From an uncultured Prevotella sp. (lineage in GTDB: Bacteria > Bacteroidota > Bacteroidia > Bacteroidales > Bacteroidaceae): a DNA stretch of 40,758 nucleotides. Below are positions 10,632 through 17,675 of this stretch, one piece after another. The notes beneath the pieces were generated by a model. That model ran no database searches, was not told where the DNA came from, and was given only the letters and a program-made list of their open reading frames with translations. The stretch covers positions 1-40,758 of the forward strand of contig CAJJWN010000027.1 in the NCBI GenBank assembly GCA_905196835.1. Reading direction: 5' to 3'. The translations under genes and the position numbers were made by a program. The first letter of the stretch is position 1. The number at the start of each line of letters is the position of its first letter.

Positions 10632-11591
10632 TTATATCTTGTTTTCAATTATCGAAATGAAATCATGCAATTTCTTTCCAACTTGATTCGCATCAGGTAT
10701 CCGGCTATATGCCAGATAATTTAATTCCCGTTCATAATATCCGCCCAATTGCTTCCATAGCTCATTGAATGAACCAAGAAGGGGAGATTCTTTAATGGGT
10801 GTATGTTTCCATTTTTCCGGTGAGTCAAACATTTGTCGGTCATGCGCCGCCAGTTCTTGCAGGTCTTTAATGAAATCCTGTTCCACATATTCCATACATT
10901 CCCTATCGTCAAGCAGAAAATAGATATCATAGAAATGGCGGATTTTGCCGGTTAATCCTTGCACCGGATTATCCATAAAGGAGAAACGGAGAAGCGAAAC
11001 GACTTTCTCGCACAAGGTGCGCCGTTTGTCCAGAATGTTCAGTTCAAACGGATGCAGGTCATATTCTTCAATGAAAGAGCCCATGCCTGTATCTTCAAGG
11101 TAGGAAGTGATAAAGCTCTTTATTTGCCGTCTGACGTATGGATAAGGATTGGCAAACGAATTTATTTCCACGACTACATGGTTGGCGACAAAATCAAACA
11201 ACGGGTCATGGACGCTTGCCGGATATTGGTACAAGGCTTTCCGATAACGGGAACCCTTACTTGTCAGTTCAGGCACAACCTGTTCCTGCAAGCCTTGGGT
11301 CATTTCTTTGCAGACCTTGGAAATCAAAGTCTTTATCTGATTTCCGCTCAACTTTTGCGTGAGTACAGCCACATCCACATCTTCCGAGAAGCGGTTAATC
11401 AATCCGTACCCTTTTGACAAGGATGTGCCGCCCTTGAACACCGTGTTCTCCATATAAACGCTTCGGGAGAGTTGTTGCAATATCTTGCTTATCCAATAGT
11501 CTTTTTCGATATAGACCGGTGCTATATGGTAATATTCGGAAGCCGCGCGTATTGCATCTGCTAACAGTTCAGGTTGTTTTTCCAGTATCAT
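10632..11591 (-). CDS. AbiEii/AbiGii-type nucleotidyltransferase toxin
   Basis: A 319-residue member of the AbiEii toxin family (DNA polymerase beta-like nucleotidyltransferase fold). The signature GGTSLSK is at 54-60 and the metal-binding SEDVDVAV at 69-76. A later conserved helix, EKVVSLLRFS, and the GKIRHFYDIYFLL segment are also present. AbiE toxins are known to act as nucleotidyltransferases in type IV toxin-antitoxin pairs, giving phage abortive infection and stabilising mobile DNA; the target here is unknown. The start codon overlaps the AbiEi stop by four bases (ATGA), so translation is coupled. The gene is visibly more AT-rich than the flanking element genes, which suggests it joined the ICE as cargo. 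Confidence 0.9.
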   Translation of the reverse strand: MILEKQPELLADAIRAASEYYHIAPVYIEKDYWISKILQQLSRSVYMENTVFKGGTSLSKGYGLINRFSEDVDVAVLTQKLSGNQIKTLISKVCKEMTQGLQEQVVPELTSKGSRYRKALYQYPASVHDPLFDFVANHVVVEINSFANPYPYVRRQIKSFITSYLEDTGMGSFIEEYDLHPFELNILDKRRTLCEKVVSLLRFSFMDNPVQGLTGKIRHFYDIYFLLDDRECMEYVEQDFIKDLQELAAHDRQMFDSPEKWKHTPIKESPLLGSFNELWKQLGGYYERELNYLAYSRIPDANQVGKKLHDFISIIENKI

Positions 11592-12313
11592 TCAATCCTC
11601 CATTTCTTTTTATTAGGCAATGTATCTTCATTTATTCCCAATTTATAGACCGTTACTGGATTCAATGAATCCCATAAAGGTTGCGCTTTCGCCATACCGC
11701 AATCGTTCTCGATGATGGTTCCCAACAAGGCGCGTACCATTGGCGGATAGGCCTCGGCCAAGGCAACCATCTTTTCCTTCTCCCTCCTGCCAAGTTCTCC
11801 TACCAGAAAAGCTATGCGCCTGTATGATGCCTCTATCGTGGTGTCGGGTATTTCCTTGATGAAGCGGATGGCATCCAATAATTGCAGGAGCGGAATATTG
11901 TCTTTGGTTATCGGGTTAGGTTGCAGGACAAAGCAGACGGTGAATATATCCCGTTGTTTCTTGTTCCTGCGTTGGTTTGTGCCGATTTGGATGATGTTGG
12001 GCACTTGTGTAGTAAGCCCCAACCGATTAAAGACGGAGTAACCGGTCAAATATCCGATGCGCTTTCCGTTCTTTTCCAACAAATCCTTCACCAACTCTTC
12101 TTGTCTGGGTTTCAACGTTCCGAACACGCTCTTTTTAGGCTTGTAGAACCGTCCTTTGGATATTTTAGCCAAGTAGCCTTCACCCGCCAGCCGATTCAGC
12201 ATTTTAATGATGCTTTCGCTCGTTTCGGCAGGCAAGTTTAAGTCCCGGTAGGTAAACACGTAATCGGGCTGAAAATCTTCCAATCGTTTCTGTACTTCCC
12301 TTGTGATAATCAT
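11588..12313 (-). CDS. AbiEi-type antitoxin (DUF6088-like, winged-helix)
   Basis: The cognate antitoxin and probable autoregulator for the AbiEii toxin. The 241-residue form starts at ATG 12313 (MIITREVQKRLEDF). A longer frame from 12373 is rejected because a TATCTTTG promoter box (12339-12346) lies inside it. The first ~70 residues look like a winged-helix DNA-binding domain (TYRDLNL...SIIKMLNRLAGEGYLAKISKGRFYKP). The rest resembles the AbiEi/DUF6088 C-terminal domain, with NGKRIGYLTGYSVFNRLGLTTQ. AbiEi antitoxins typically bind inverted repeats at their own promoter. I see no clear palindrome between 12314 and 12374. Confidence 0.85.
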   Translation of the reverse strand: MIITREVQKRLEDFQPDYVFTYRDLNLPAETSESIIKMLNRLAGEGYLAKISKGRFYKPKKSVFGTLKPRQEELVKDLLEKNGKRIGYLTGYSVFNRLGLTTQVPNIIQIGTNQRRNKKQRDIFTVCFVLQPNPITKDNIPLLQLLDAIRFIKEIPDTTIEASYRRIAFLVGELGRREKEKMVALAEAYPPMVRALLGTIIENDCGMAKAQPLWDSLNPVTVYKLGINEDTLPNKKKWRIE

Positions 12314-12338
12314 AATCCCATGTCCTTGGTTGTCGGTG

Positions 12339-12346
12339 CAAAGATA
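12339..12346 (-). promoter_or_regulatory. -7 box of the AbiE operon
   Basis: TATCTTTG on the minus strand, 26 bases before ATG 12313. No well-spaced TTG is present upstream, so the promoter is probably weak or regulated. The 160 bases from 12347 to the next gene's stop at 12508 hold nothing else I can name. Confidence 0.5.
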
Positions 12347-12507
12347 AAAAATATTCTTGTTTTTACGACACAAAACTGGAATTTTATTAGAAATGGCTCC
12401 ACCCTGTCCTCCCGACAGAATGAAGCCGGTTGTTTAACTTAAATAGCGGGAACTTCCTGCTTCACAGCGGTAGAGAGTATCCCTGAACGATGAACATCCA
12501 AGATGCA

Positions 12508-12921
12508 TTATCCACAATCATCTGAGAGTTCTTTTTCTTCTGTTTCTTTCTCCCCGCCGTTTTCATCCATTTCTTCGGGCATCGGATAAGTTTCCGACAG
12601 CTTGTCCTTCCGTGCCTGACGCTTGATTTCGTTCTCGTCGAAGTTGTTGCGGATGAACTCGTGCAGGTCTGATTCCTTGTAATAGGTCTTGTGGTATATT
12701 GAATGGAATTTCAATGCCCCGTTGTTCCGGTATCGCTGGAGCGTGCGCTTGCTGATGCGCAGCAGTTGGCACACCTCCTGGTTGTCGTACAGCCGTTCCC
12801 CGTTCAGGTAGTTCAGGTGCTTCTGCCGGTTCTCCGCCTTGTCCAGCTTGCGCGATATGCGGTAAAGTTCACCCATGATGCGCTCCATCCACGCCTCAAA
12901 TTCAGTCTTGTCCACTAACAT
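12508..12921 (-). CDS. Excisionase-like helix-turn-helix protein (HTH_17 type)
   Basis: A 137-residue protein with a helical N-terminus (about 1-45), a MerR/excisionase-type winged HTH (about 46-92: DNQEVCQLLRISKRTLQRYR, then a wing with YHKTYYKESDL), and an acidic tail rich in Glu and Asp. Small HTH proteins of this type serve as excision factors and regulators in CTnDOT-like elements (Xis2c/Xis2d), so a role in excision or operon control is likely but not shown. The start codon lies 19 bases after the primase-helicase stop, which places it in one operon with that gene and the second HTH gene. Confidence 0.85.
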   Translation of the reverse strand: MLVDKTEFEAWMERIMGELYRISRKLDKAENRQKHLNYLNGERLYDNQEVCQLLRISKRTLQRYRNNGALKFHSIYHKTYYKESDLHEFIRNNFDENEIKRQARKDKLSETYPMPEEMDENGGEKETEEKELSDDCG

Positions 12922-12940
12922 GGCCGTTCCTCCTGTGCTT

Positions 12941-14983
12941 TTATACCTCGCCCAGCATGTAGCTGTTCGGGCTGTCGGGTGATTTCACAATGATTTCCTT
13001 TTCCCGCATGAAGCGGATGTAGCTCTTGGCCGTGCGTTCCTTCACCTCGAACGCCGCCTGAAGTTCTTCCGAAAGCTCCATGTAGCCGATGAAGCGATTC
13101 CGGCTGAACAGTTCGCGTGCTACCGCCACGAGTTCCTCTTCCTTGCGCCTGTCCTTTTCCTCTTTCGGTTTCTCGCCCAGATAGGCGTGCATCGCCTTCT
13201 CCTTGCCCCATGCGAATTGCATGAGCGGTACATCCAGCGGGCTGCCGTCCCGTACTTTCAGGGCTTTCACCACCGAAACGGCGGGCTTCGTGTCCTTTTC
13301 GATGGAGAGGATGGCGGCAGCCTTGCGTTGCAGTTCGCTGCCCAAGTGCCCGCGCAGCTTCAGCCCGTTGGGGATGAAGTGCAGCACCGTGACGATGCAC
13401 GTGTTGTAGATGCCCGCCAGCCGGTAGAGTTCCTCCACGACGGCGATGCTCTCCGCCTCGTCGTTGGCGCAGCGTATCAGGTCGGCGATGCCGTCAATGA
13501 CCACCAGATGGATGCCCCCGTATTGGTAATGGAACTTGTCCATGCTGAGCACAATGGACTTCAGCCGCTCCTTGCGGCTCATCCCCGTCAGGCAGTATGC
13601 CTTGAACCACTCCGGCATCGTGTCGCGCCCGCAACGGCGCAGCAGGGTACTTACGTTCTTGTATAGTTGCACCTCGCTCTGTTCGGTGTCATAGAACAGC
13701 ACCGCCTTGCCTTTCGGGTTCCCTTCAATGGAAACGCCCAGCGTGTCGATGCCCTCCGCGTTTTCCGGTTTCACAGCACCGGCAATCAGGGCGGCCACAT
13801 AGTTGCTTTTCCCCGTACCCTCCCCGCCGGTGATGCAGAGCAGGTTCCCTTGTGTTCCCAGCGGCACATCGTTCACCGATACTATCATTTGTGCCACAGG
13901 TGGCGGGTTGTTGAAATCCAACTCGCATGATTTTAATGCTGACATATCTTCCTTGTATAATGAATCCAAATGGTTTAAGAACAATTTCAATAAATCGTCG
14001 TGCGTGTGTCCCAACGCAAAATAATCCGTTACATCCTTTTCTTCTTTTGTTCCTGACAGTGGCAGCAAAAGGCGTTTCAATGCAAACGGCTTCAATTCTT
14101 CCTGCCGTTTGGCGGAAACTTCCAGACCGGTCTTGTCCATATCATACAGCAGGACAATGTGTTTGAACCGGTAGGAGAGCAGCATCAGCACAGAGGTAGG
14201 GATGACCGTCGTTTCCGAATTGAAACAGATGGCATGGAATCCGTTTGCCGCAAGGCTCATCACGTCTTTCTCACCGCCTGTGATAAACAACAAATCCCCT
14301 TTGGCGGATAATTGGTCAAGTCCGAAGCAGTAATTGTCGCCCAAATCTCCGGCATAGAGGAAACGCATCTCCGAGCGCGGGCGGTAGATTTTAATGTATT
14401 TGTCGCCTACATAGCCATACATCGGTTCCTGTGCCGTTTCAGTCAAGGTATAGCTTTTCCCTTCCTGATTGACGGAACTGAACGAATGCAGAGGCCGTAC
14501 ATTATATTTATTTAATGTATGCTCCGTGATTCCGGATTTGCCCCAAAATATCCGGTCTGTTTCATTGAACGCCCTTGGTACGATATTATACGGGCGTATT
14601 TTCTTTATCACCTGTTCCGGCGTGGGCGGACAAACTACCTGAACGGAAGATGTGTCCACACAATTTTCGTAACCGTCTGCCAACCCCAAATGCAGGTCAT
14701 GGTCAATGATGCGCATGATTTCAACGAAATCCTTCGCGTTCCTGCAACTCAGCCCCGTCATTGTCCCTACCAACTCGAAGCAGTCCCCGGAATATTCCTC
14801 ATTGCCGAAATCCTTCATCTTATACACCGAATGCCGCCGGTCATAATATACGTTGCACGATGCCTTCGTATCCTTATATAAAGGATTCAGGAACTTCTTA
14901 CCGATGCGGAACGGCACGGGCAGGTAGTGTCTGAACACCGAAAGCCCCCTGTCCGTCGCCTGCAAAATATCCTCCTTATTCAT
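12941..14983 (-). CDS. Toprim / AAA (RepA-like) primase-helicase
   Basis: A 680-residue element protein, probably for replication. The N-terminal ~100 residues resemble a DnaG-type zinc-finger domain (SVYKMKDFGNEEYSGDCFELVG), but the Cys/His set expected of CHC2 is absent. The Toprim domain has Glu238-Lys-Asp240 in ITGGEKDVM and Asp281/Asp283 in LLYDMDKTG. The C-terminal P-loop ATPase has GGEGTGKSN (Lys392) and Walker B IHLVVIDGIADL, as in RepA/DnaB-like hexameric helicases (AAA_25). The final ~80 residues look like a winged helix (FEVKERTAKSYIRFMREKEII). The ATG overlaps the preceding HTH gene by 8 bases (translational coupling). Confidence 0.85.
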   Translation of the reverse strand: MNKEDILQATDRGLSVFRHYLPVPFRIGKKFLNPLYKDTKASCNVYYDRRHSVYKMKDFGNEEYSGDCFELVGTMTGLSCRNAKDFVEIMRIIDHDLHLGLADGYENCVDTSSVQVVCPPTPEQVIKKIRPYNIVPRAFNETDRIFWGKSGITEHTLNKYNVRPLHSFSSVNQEGKSYTLTETAQEPMYGYVGDKYIKIYRPRSEMRFLYAGDLGDNYCFGLDQLSAKGDLLFITGGEKDVMSLAANGFHAICFNSETTVIPTSVLMLLSYRFKHIVLLYDMDKTGLEVSAKRQEELKPFALKRLLLPLSGTKEEKDVTDYFALGHTHDDLLKLFLNHLDSLYKEDMSALKSCELDFNNPPPVAQMIVSVNDVPLGTQGNLLCITGGEGTGKSNYVAALIAGAVKPENAEGIDTLGVSIEGNPKGKAVLFYDTEQSEVQLYKNVSTLLRRCGRDTMPEWFKAYCLTGMSRKERLKSIVLSMDKFHYQYGGIHLVVIDGIADLIRCANDEAESIAVVEELYRLAGIYNTCIVTVLHFIPNGLKLRGHLGSELQRKAAAILSIEKDTKPAVSVVKALKVRDGSPLDVPLMQFAWGKEKAMHAYLGEKPKEEKDRRKEEELVAVARELFSRNRFIGYMELSEELQAAFEVKERTAKSYIRFMREKEIIVKSPDSPNSYMLGEV

Positions 14984-15335
14984 TGTCTTCGTCCTTTGTT
15001 ATATCCAACAACCGGTTCTTCTTGTAAACGTCTATCAGGTGCGGTTCACACGTGATAACCTTTTCCCGTACCTTTTTCTCTATTTCTGAGAGCTTGTACA
15101 GGCACTTGCGGCGGAACACCGAATACTCTACCAGTCCGTCGCTCCTTAACCGTTGCAGGGTGCGTGTGCTGATATGGAGCATATCGGCCACTTCTTGACT
15201 GTCCAGCCATACATCGTTGTTAAAGTCGCAATCCTGCAACTTGTGTTCATTCTTGGTAATGAACTCAGCGATTTTCGCTATTTGCCCCATCATCTTTTGA
15301 TAGGCGGCACTTTCCATTACGATAACTTCTGTCAT
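14976..15335 (-). CDS. Excisionase-like helix-turn-helix protein (HTH_17 type)
   Basis: A 119-residue protein and first gene of the HTH-primase-HTH operon. It has a helical lead (about 1-42) and a winged HTH (about 43-90: LDSQEVADMLHISTRTLQRL, then the VFRRKCLYKLSEIE wing). It is a distant relative of the HTH protein encoded at 12508-12921, with the same order of elements but a different tail. Start options are ATG 15335 (MTEVIVMESA) or ATG 15317. The upstream 28-bp double palindrome (15390-15417) is a good candidate operator for this or another element regulator. Confidence 0.85.
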   Translation of the reverse strand: MTEVIVMESAAYQKMMGQIAKIAEFITKNEHKLQDCDFNNDVWLDSQEVADMLHISTRTLQRLRSDGLVEYSVFRRKCLYKLSEIEKKVREKVITCEPHLIDVYKKNRLLDITKDEDNE

Positions 15336-15389
15336 AATCCTAATTATTGAAATGTTTGCCGCAAAGTTCCCGATAAGTCAAAATCCGCA

Positions 15390-15417
15390 TGGTATACTAT
15401 ACGTGTACTACACCATA
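15390..15417. promoter_or_regulatory. 28-bp double palindrome, candidate operator at the ICE end
   Basis: Two perfect 11-bp hyphenated palindromes, GTATACTATAC (15392-15402) and GTGTACTACAC (15403-15413), are directly adjacent and share the consensus GTRTACTAYAC. They lie within a larger imperfect palindrome ATGGT...ACCAT centred on ACGT. Centres are 11 bases apart, about one helical turn, as expected for cooperative dimers. It is 55 bases upstream of the HTH start codon at 15335. Confidence 0.75.
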
Positions 15418-15506
15418 ATTTTTTTGTTCCTGCATTTTTTTTGCGGGAAAATGCGAGGTCAATCCGTTTCGGTCAGGAGTAAGGTTAATAGGTTCAAAAT
15501 TAGTTC

Positions 15507-15554
15507 AGTGCAAGGTGCAAGCCTATTTATATATATAGGCTCGCACCTTGCACT
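15507..15554. repeat. 20-bp inverted repeat in the ICE terminal region
   Basis: Arms 15507-15526 (AGTGCAAGGTGCAAGCCTAT) and 15535-15554 are complementary except at one position, and are separated by the eight bases TTATATAT. There is no T-run on either strand immediately after, so a terminator is not obvious. It may be a recombinase or regulator site, or the stem of a short RNA. Confidence 0.8.
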
Positions 15555-15587
15555 TGAAAAAAAGGCTGAAAAAATATTGTCAAGAAC

Positions 15588-15618
15588 TTGCATGTTTCAA
15601 AAATGTGTAGTACTTTTG
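15588..15618 (+). promoter_or_regulatory. Outward-facing promoter near the ICE end
   Basis: TTG at 15588-15590, a 20-base spacer and TACTTTTG at 15611-15618, a full match to TAnnTTTG. It reads towards the attachment junction and the intact tRNA-Asp; no open frame of note lies between. It may drive the tRNA or an element transcript in the circular form. Confidence 0.55.
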
Positions 15619-15679
15619 CACTCGCAATCGAAAGGTGACACGGTGGTGTCATAAGCTACGAAAATTGACAAGATGAAAT

Positions 15680-15725
15680 CGTAACCAAGTCGTAACCATT
15701 AAATTTTAGGTTACGCATAAGTTAC
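15680..15725. repeat. CGTAACC repeats, candidate recombinase arm sites
   Basis: CGTAACC occurs at 15680-15686 and 15691-15697 (11-base phasing) and inverted as GGTTACG at 15709-15715. A partial inverted copy, GTTAC, is at 15721-15725. The cluster lies 27 bases inside the tRNA-Asp remnant, where integrase or excisionase arm sites are expected. Confidence 0.6.
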
Positions 15726-15751
15726 TGATTAAAAAGATATTATAAGCGGCA

Positions 15752-15776
15752 GGTACGATTACCGTCCGCACCGCAA
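15752..15776 (+). other. Remnant of a tRNA-Asp 3' end: likely ICE attachment junction
   Basis: These 25 bases match the T-arm, acceptor strand and following CGCAA of the intact tRNA-Asp (15862-15886) at 21 of 25 positions. The last 15 (CCGTCCGCACCGCAA) match at 14 of 15. The 5' part of a tRNA is absent upstream, where sequence becomes element DNA. This is what remains when an element inserts into the 3' end of the first of two tandem tRNA-Asp genes. Confidence 0.65.
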
Positions 15777-15808
15777 CAACCGGCCAAGGTTGCGATGTTC
15801 TTTCACAA

Positions 15809-15883
15809 GGTGCGTTAGTTCAGCCTGGTTAGAATGCCTGCCTGTCACGCAGGAGGTCACGGGTTCGAGTCCCGTACGCACCG
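15809..15883 (+). tRNA. tRNA-Asp (GTC)
   Basis: A full cloverleaf is visible. The acceptor GGTGCGT (15809-15815) pairs with ACGCACC (15876-15882), with discriminator G. The anticodon stem CCTGC/GCAGG encloses the loop CTGTCAC with anticodon GTC at 15844-15846. The T loop TTCGAGT lies on a CGGG-type stem. CCA is not encoded. A strong terminator follows 28 bases downstream. The element to the left appears to have replaced the natural upstream region, so its promoter may be the one at 15588-15618. Confidence 0.97.
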
Positions 15884-15911
15884 CAAGATTCTCAACATAA
15901 GAAACAAAAAT

Positions 15912-15960
15912 AAGACGGAAGCCTGCAAATAATTGATTTGCAGGCTTCCGTCTTTTATTT
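15912..15960 (+). terminator. Rho-independent terminator after tRNA-Asp
   Basis: A perfect 17-bp stem (15914-15930 with 15936-15952, GACGGAAGCCTGCAAAT on the left arm) extended by AA/TT, a five-base loop, then TTTTATTT. Confidence 0.95.
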
Positions 15961-16076
15961 CGCCATAAACCCTATCCACTTGTATCAATATCTGTCCGTA
16001 TGCTAATCAAATGCCAACCAAAACAACAAAAACATTATATTTAGACATCATTTTACAAAAATAATTGTCATTTTAT

Positions 16077-16106
16077 TTGTTTTTTGACGTAAAATGTATA
16101 CCTTTG
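16077..16106 (+). promoter_or_regulatory. gdhA promoter
   Basis: TTTG ending at 16079, a 19-base spacer, and TACCTTTG at 16099-16106, both good matches to the Bacteroidetes consensus. The ATG is at 16175, leaving a leader of about 60 bases. Upstream, 15961-16076 shows only AT-rich sequence. Confidence 0.8.
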
Positions 16107-16174
16107 CAAAAGTTTTCTTGATACAGATGACAAATTATATTATCACACAAACAATAAATAAGCAATAGGTAATT

Positions 16175-17509
16175 ATGAACGCAGCAAAAGTAATCGAGAA
16201 CCTTAAGCAAAGGTTTCCCAACGAGCCTGAATACATCCAGGCCGTAAGCCAGGTATTAGGAACGATTGAAGAGGAGTACAACAAACACCCCGAATTTGAC
16301 AAAGCAAACCTCATTGAACGCCTCTGCATCCCCGACAGGGTGATAGAATTCCGCGTTTCATGGGTCGATGATAAAGGCAATGTGCAGACCAACATGGGTT
16401 ACCGCGTACAGCACAACAACGTGATTGGCCCGTACAAGGGCGGCCTGCGCTTCCACCAGTCGGTCAACTTGGGCATCTTGAAGTTCCTTGCATTCGAACA
16501 GACGTTCAAGAACTCGCTGACAACACTGCCCATGGGCGGCGCAAAGGGCGGTTCCGACTTTTCTCCGCGCGGCAAGAGCGATGCCGAAGTGATGCGCTTC
16601 TGCCAGGCGTTCATGTCTGAACTTTACCGCCATATCGGCCCTGACGTGGACGTTCCCGCAGGCGACATCGGCGTAGGCGGACGCGAGGTTGCATACATGT
16701 TCGGCATGTACAAGAAGCTCACACACGAGTGGAGCGGCATCCTTACGGGTAAGGGAATACAGTTCGGCGGCTCGCTGATACGTCCTGAAGCTACCGGCTA
16801 CGGCAACGTTTACTTCCTCGTAAACATGCTCAACACGCGCGGCATCGACATCAAGGGCAAGACGGTACTCGTCAGTGGAGCGGGCAACGTGGCGCAATAC
16901 ACGATTGAGAAGTGCATCGAGCTCGGTGCAAAAGTAGTGACATGTTCTGACTCTGACGGCTACATCTACGACCCGGACGGCATAGACCGCGAGAAGCTGG
17001 ACTACATCATGGAGCTCAAGAACATAGAGCGCGGCCGCATACGCGAATACGCCGAGAGGTACGGAGTTAAGTATGTGGAGGGAGCAAAGCCGTGGTTTGA
17101 GAAGGCAGACATCGCGCTTCCGTCGGCAACACAGAACGAAATCAACGAGGAAGCGGCCAAGGCGCTCGTTGCAAACGGCGTGATTGCTGTAAGCGAAGGT
17201 GCCAACATGCCTTCAACACCCGAGGCTATCAAGGTGTTCCAGGATGCCAAGATACTCTACTCTCCCGGCAAAGCTGCCAACGCCGGCGGCGTAGCAGTGT
17301 CAGGACTGGAGATGAGCCAGAACTCTGAACGCCTCAGCTGGAGCCGTGAGGAGGTTGATGCCAAGCTGCACGGCATAATGAACAACATACACGAGAACTG
17401 CGTCAAGTACGGCACAGAGCCCGACGGCTACATCAACTACGTGAAAGGCGCGAACATCGCAGGCTTCCTCAAGGTGGCCAAAGGCATGATGGCACAGGGC
17501 ATAGTATAA
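16175..17509 (+). CDS. gdhA: NADP(H)-type hexameric glutamate dehydrogenase
   Basis: Catalyses reductive amination of 2-oxoglutarate with ammonia to glutamate, the main ammonia-assimilating step in many Bacteroidales. The 444-residue length is typical of the small hexameric class. The substrate pocket includes GPYKGGLRFH (Lys88) and the catalytic lysine in PMGGAKGGSDF (Lys124). The nucleotide-binding domain has VLVSGAGNVAQYT. NADP use is the usual assignment for this subfamily, but coenzyme preference cannot be proved by eye. It is a monocistronic gene with its own promoter and terminator, and is the first chromosomal protein gene next to the ICE junction. Confidence 0.97.
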   Translation: MNAAKVIENLKQRFPNEPEYIQAVSQVLGTIEEEYNKHPEFDKANLIERLCIPDRVIEFRVSWVDDKGNVQTNMGYRVQHNNVIGPYKGGLRFHQSVNLGILKFLAFEQTFKNSLTTLPMGGAKGGSDFSPRGKSDAEVMRFCQAFMSELYRHIGPDVDVPAGDIGVGGREVAYMFGMYKKLTHEWSGILTGKGIQFGGSLIRPEATGYGNVYFLVNMLNTRGIDIKGKTVLVSGAGNVAQYTIEKCIELGAKVVTCSDSDGYIYDPDGIDREKLDYIMELKNIERGRIREYAERYGVKYVEGAKPWFEKADIALPSATQNEINEEAAKALVANGVIAVSEGANMPSTPEAIKVFQDAKILYSPGKAANAGGVAVSGLEMSQNSERLSWSREEVDAKLHGIMNNIHENCVKYGTEPDGYINYVKGANIAGFLKVAKGMMAQGIV

Positions 17510-17532
17510 ACGCCAAGCGCACGACAAAAGGT

Positions 17533-17566
17533 AAAAGGCACTGAAAATCAGTGCCTTTTATTTTTT
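17533..17566 (+). terminator. gdhA terminator
   Basis: A 12-bp stem (AAAAGGCACTGA at 17533-17544 with TCAGTGCCTTTT at 17548-17559), a three-base loop, then ATTTTTT. Confidence 0.95.
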
Positions 17567-17652
17567 ATCAAAACAAATGCTACAGCCCGGGAAAATAATC
17601 TATTTTAACATAATTACCGTCAGTTCCCCTTCAATCATATAATATTTATCCT

Positions 17653-17660
17653 TACCTTTG
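17653..17660 (+). promoter_or_regulatory. -7 box of the PAP2 phosphatase gene
   Basis: TACCTTTG, 15 bases before ATG 17676, predicts a very short leader. It lies inside the longer TTG-initiated frame (17658), which argues that ATG 17676 is the true start. No convincing -33 TTG is seen. Confidence 0.6.
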
Positions 17661-17675
17661 CAAACAAAAACGCAA

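Noticed and set aside
1..15776. Plasmid or prophage instead of an ICE
   Set aside because: No phage structural genes are seen, the topB/DUF3945/DUF1896/helicase block is typical of conjugative transposons, and one side ends at a tRNA-derived repeat. Without the transfer genes in view, a mobilisable relative cannot be excluded.
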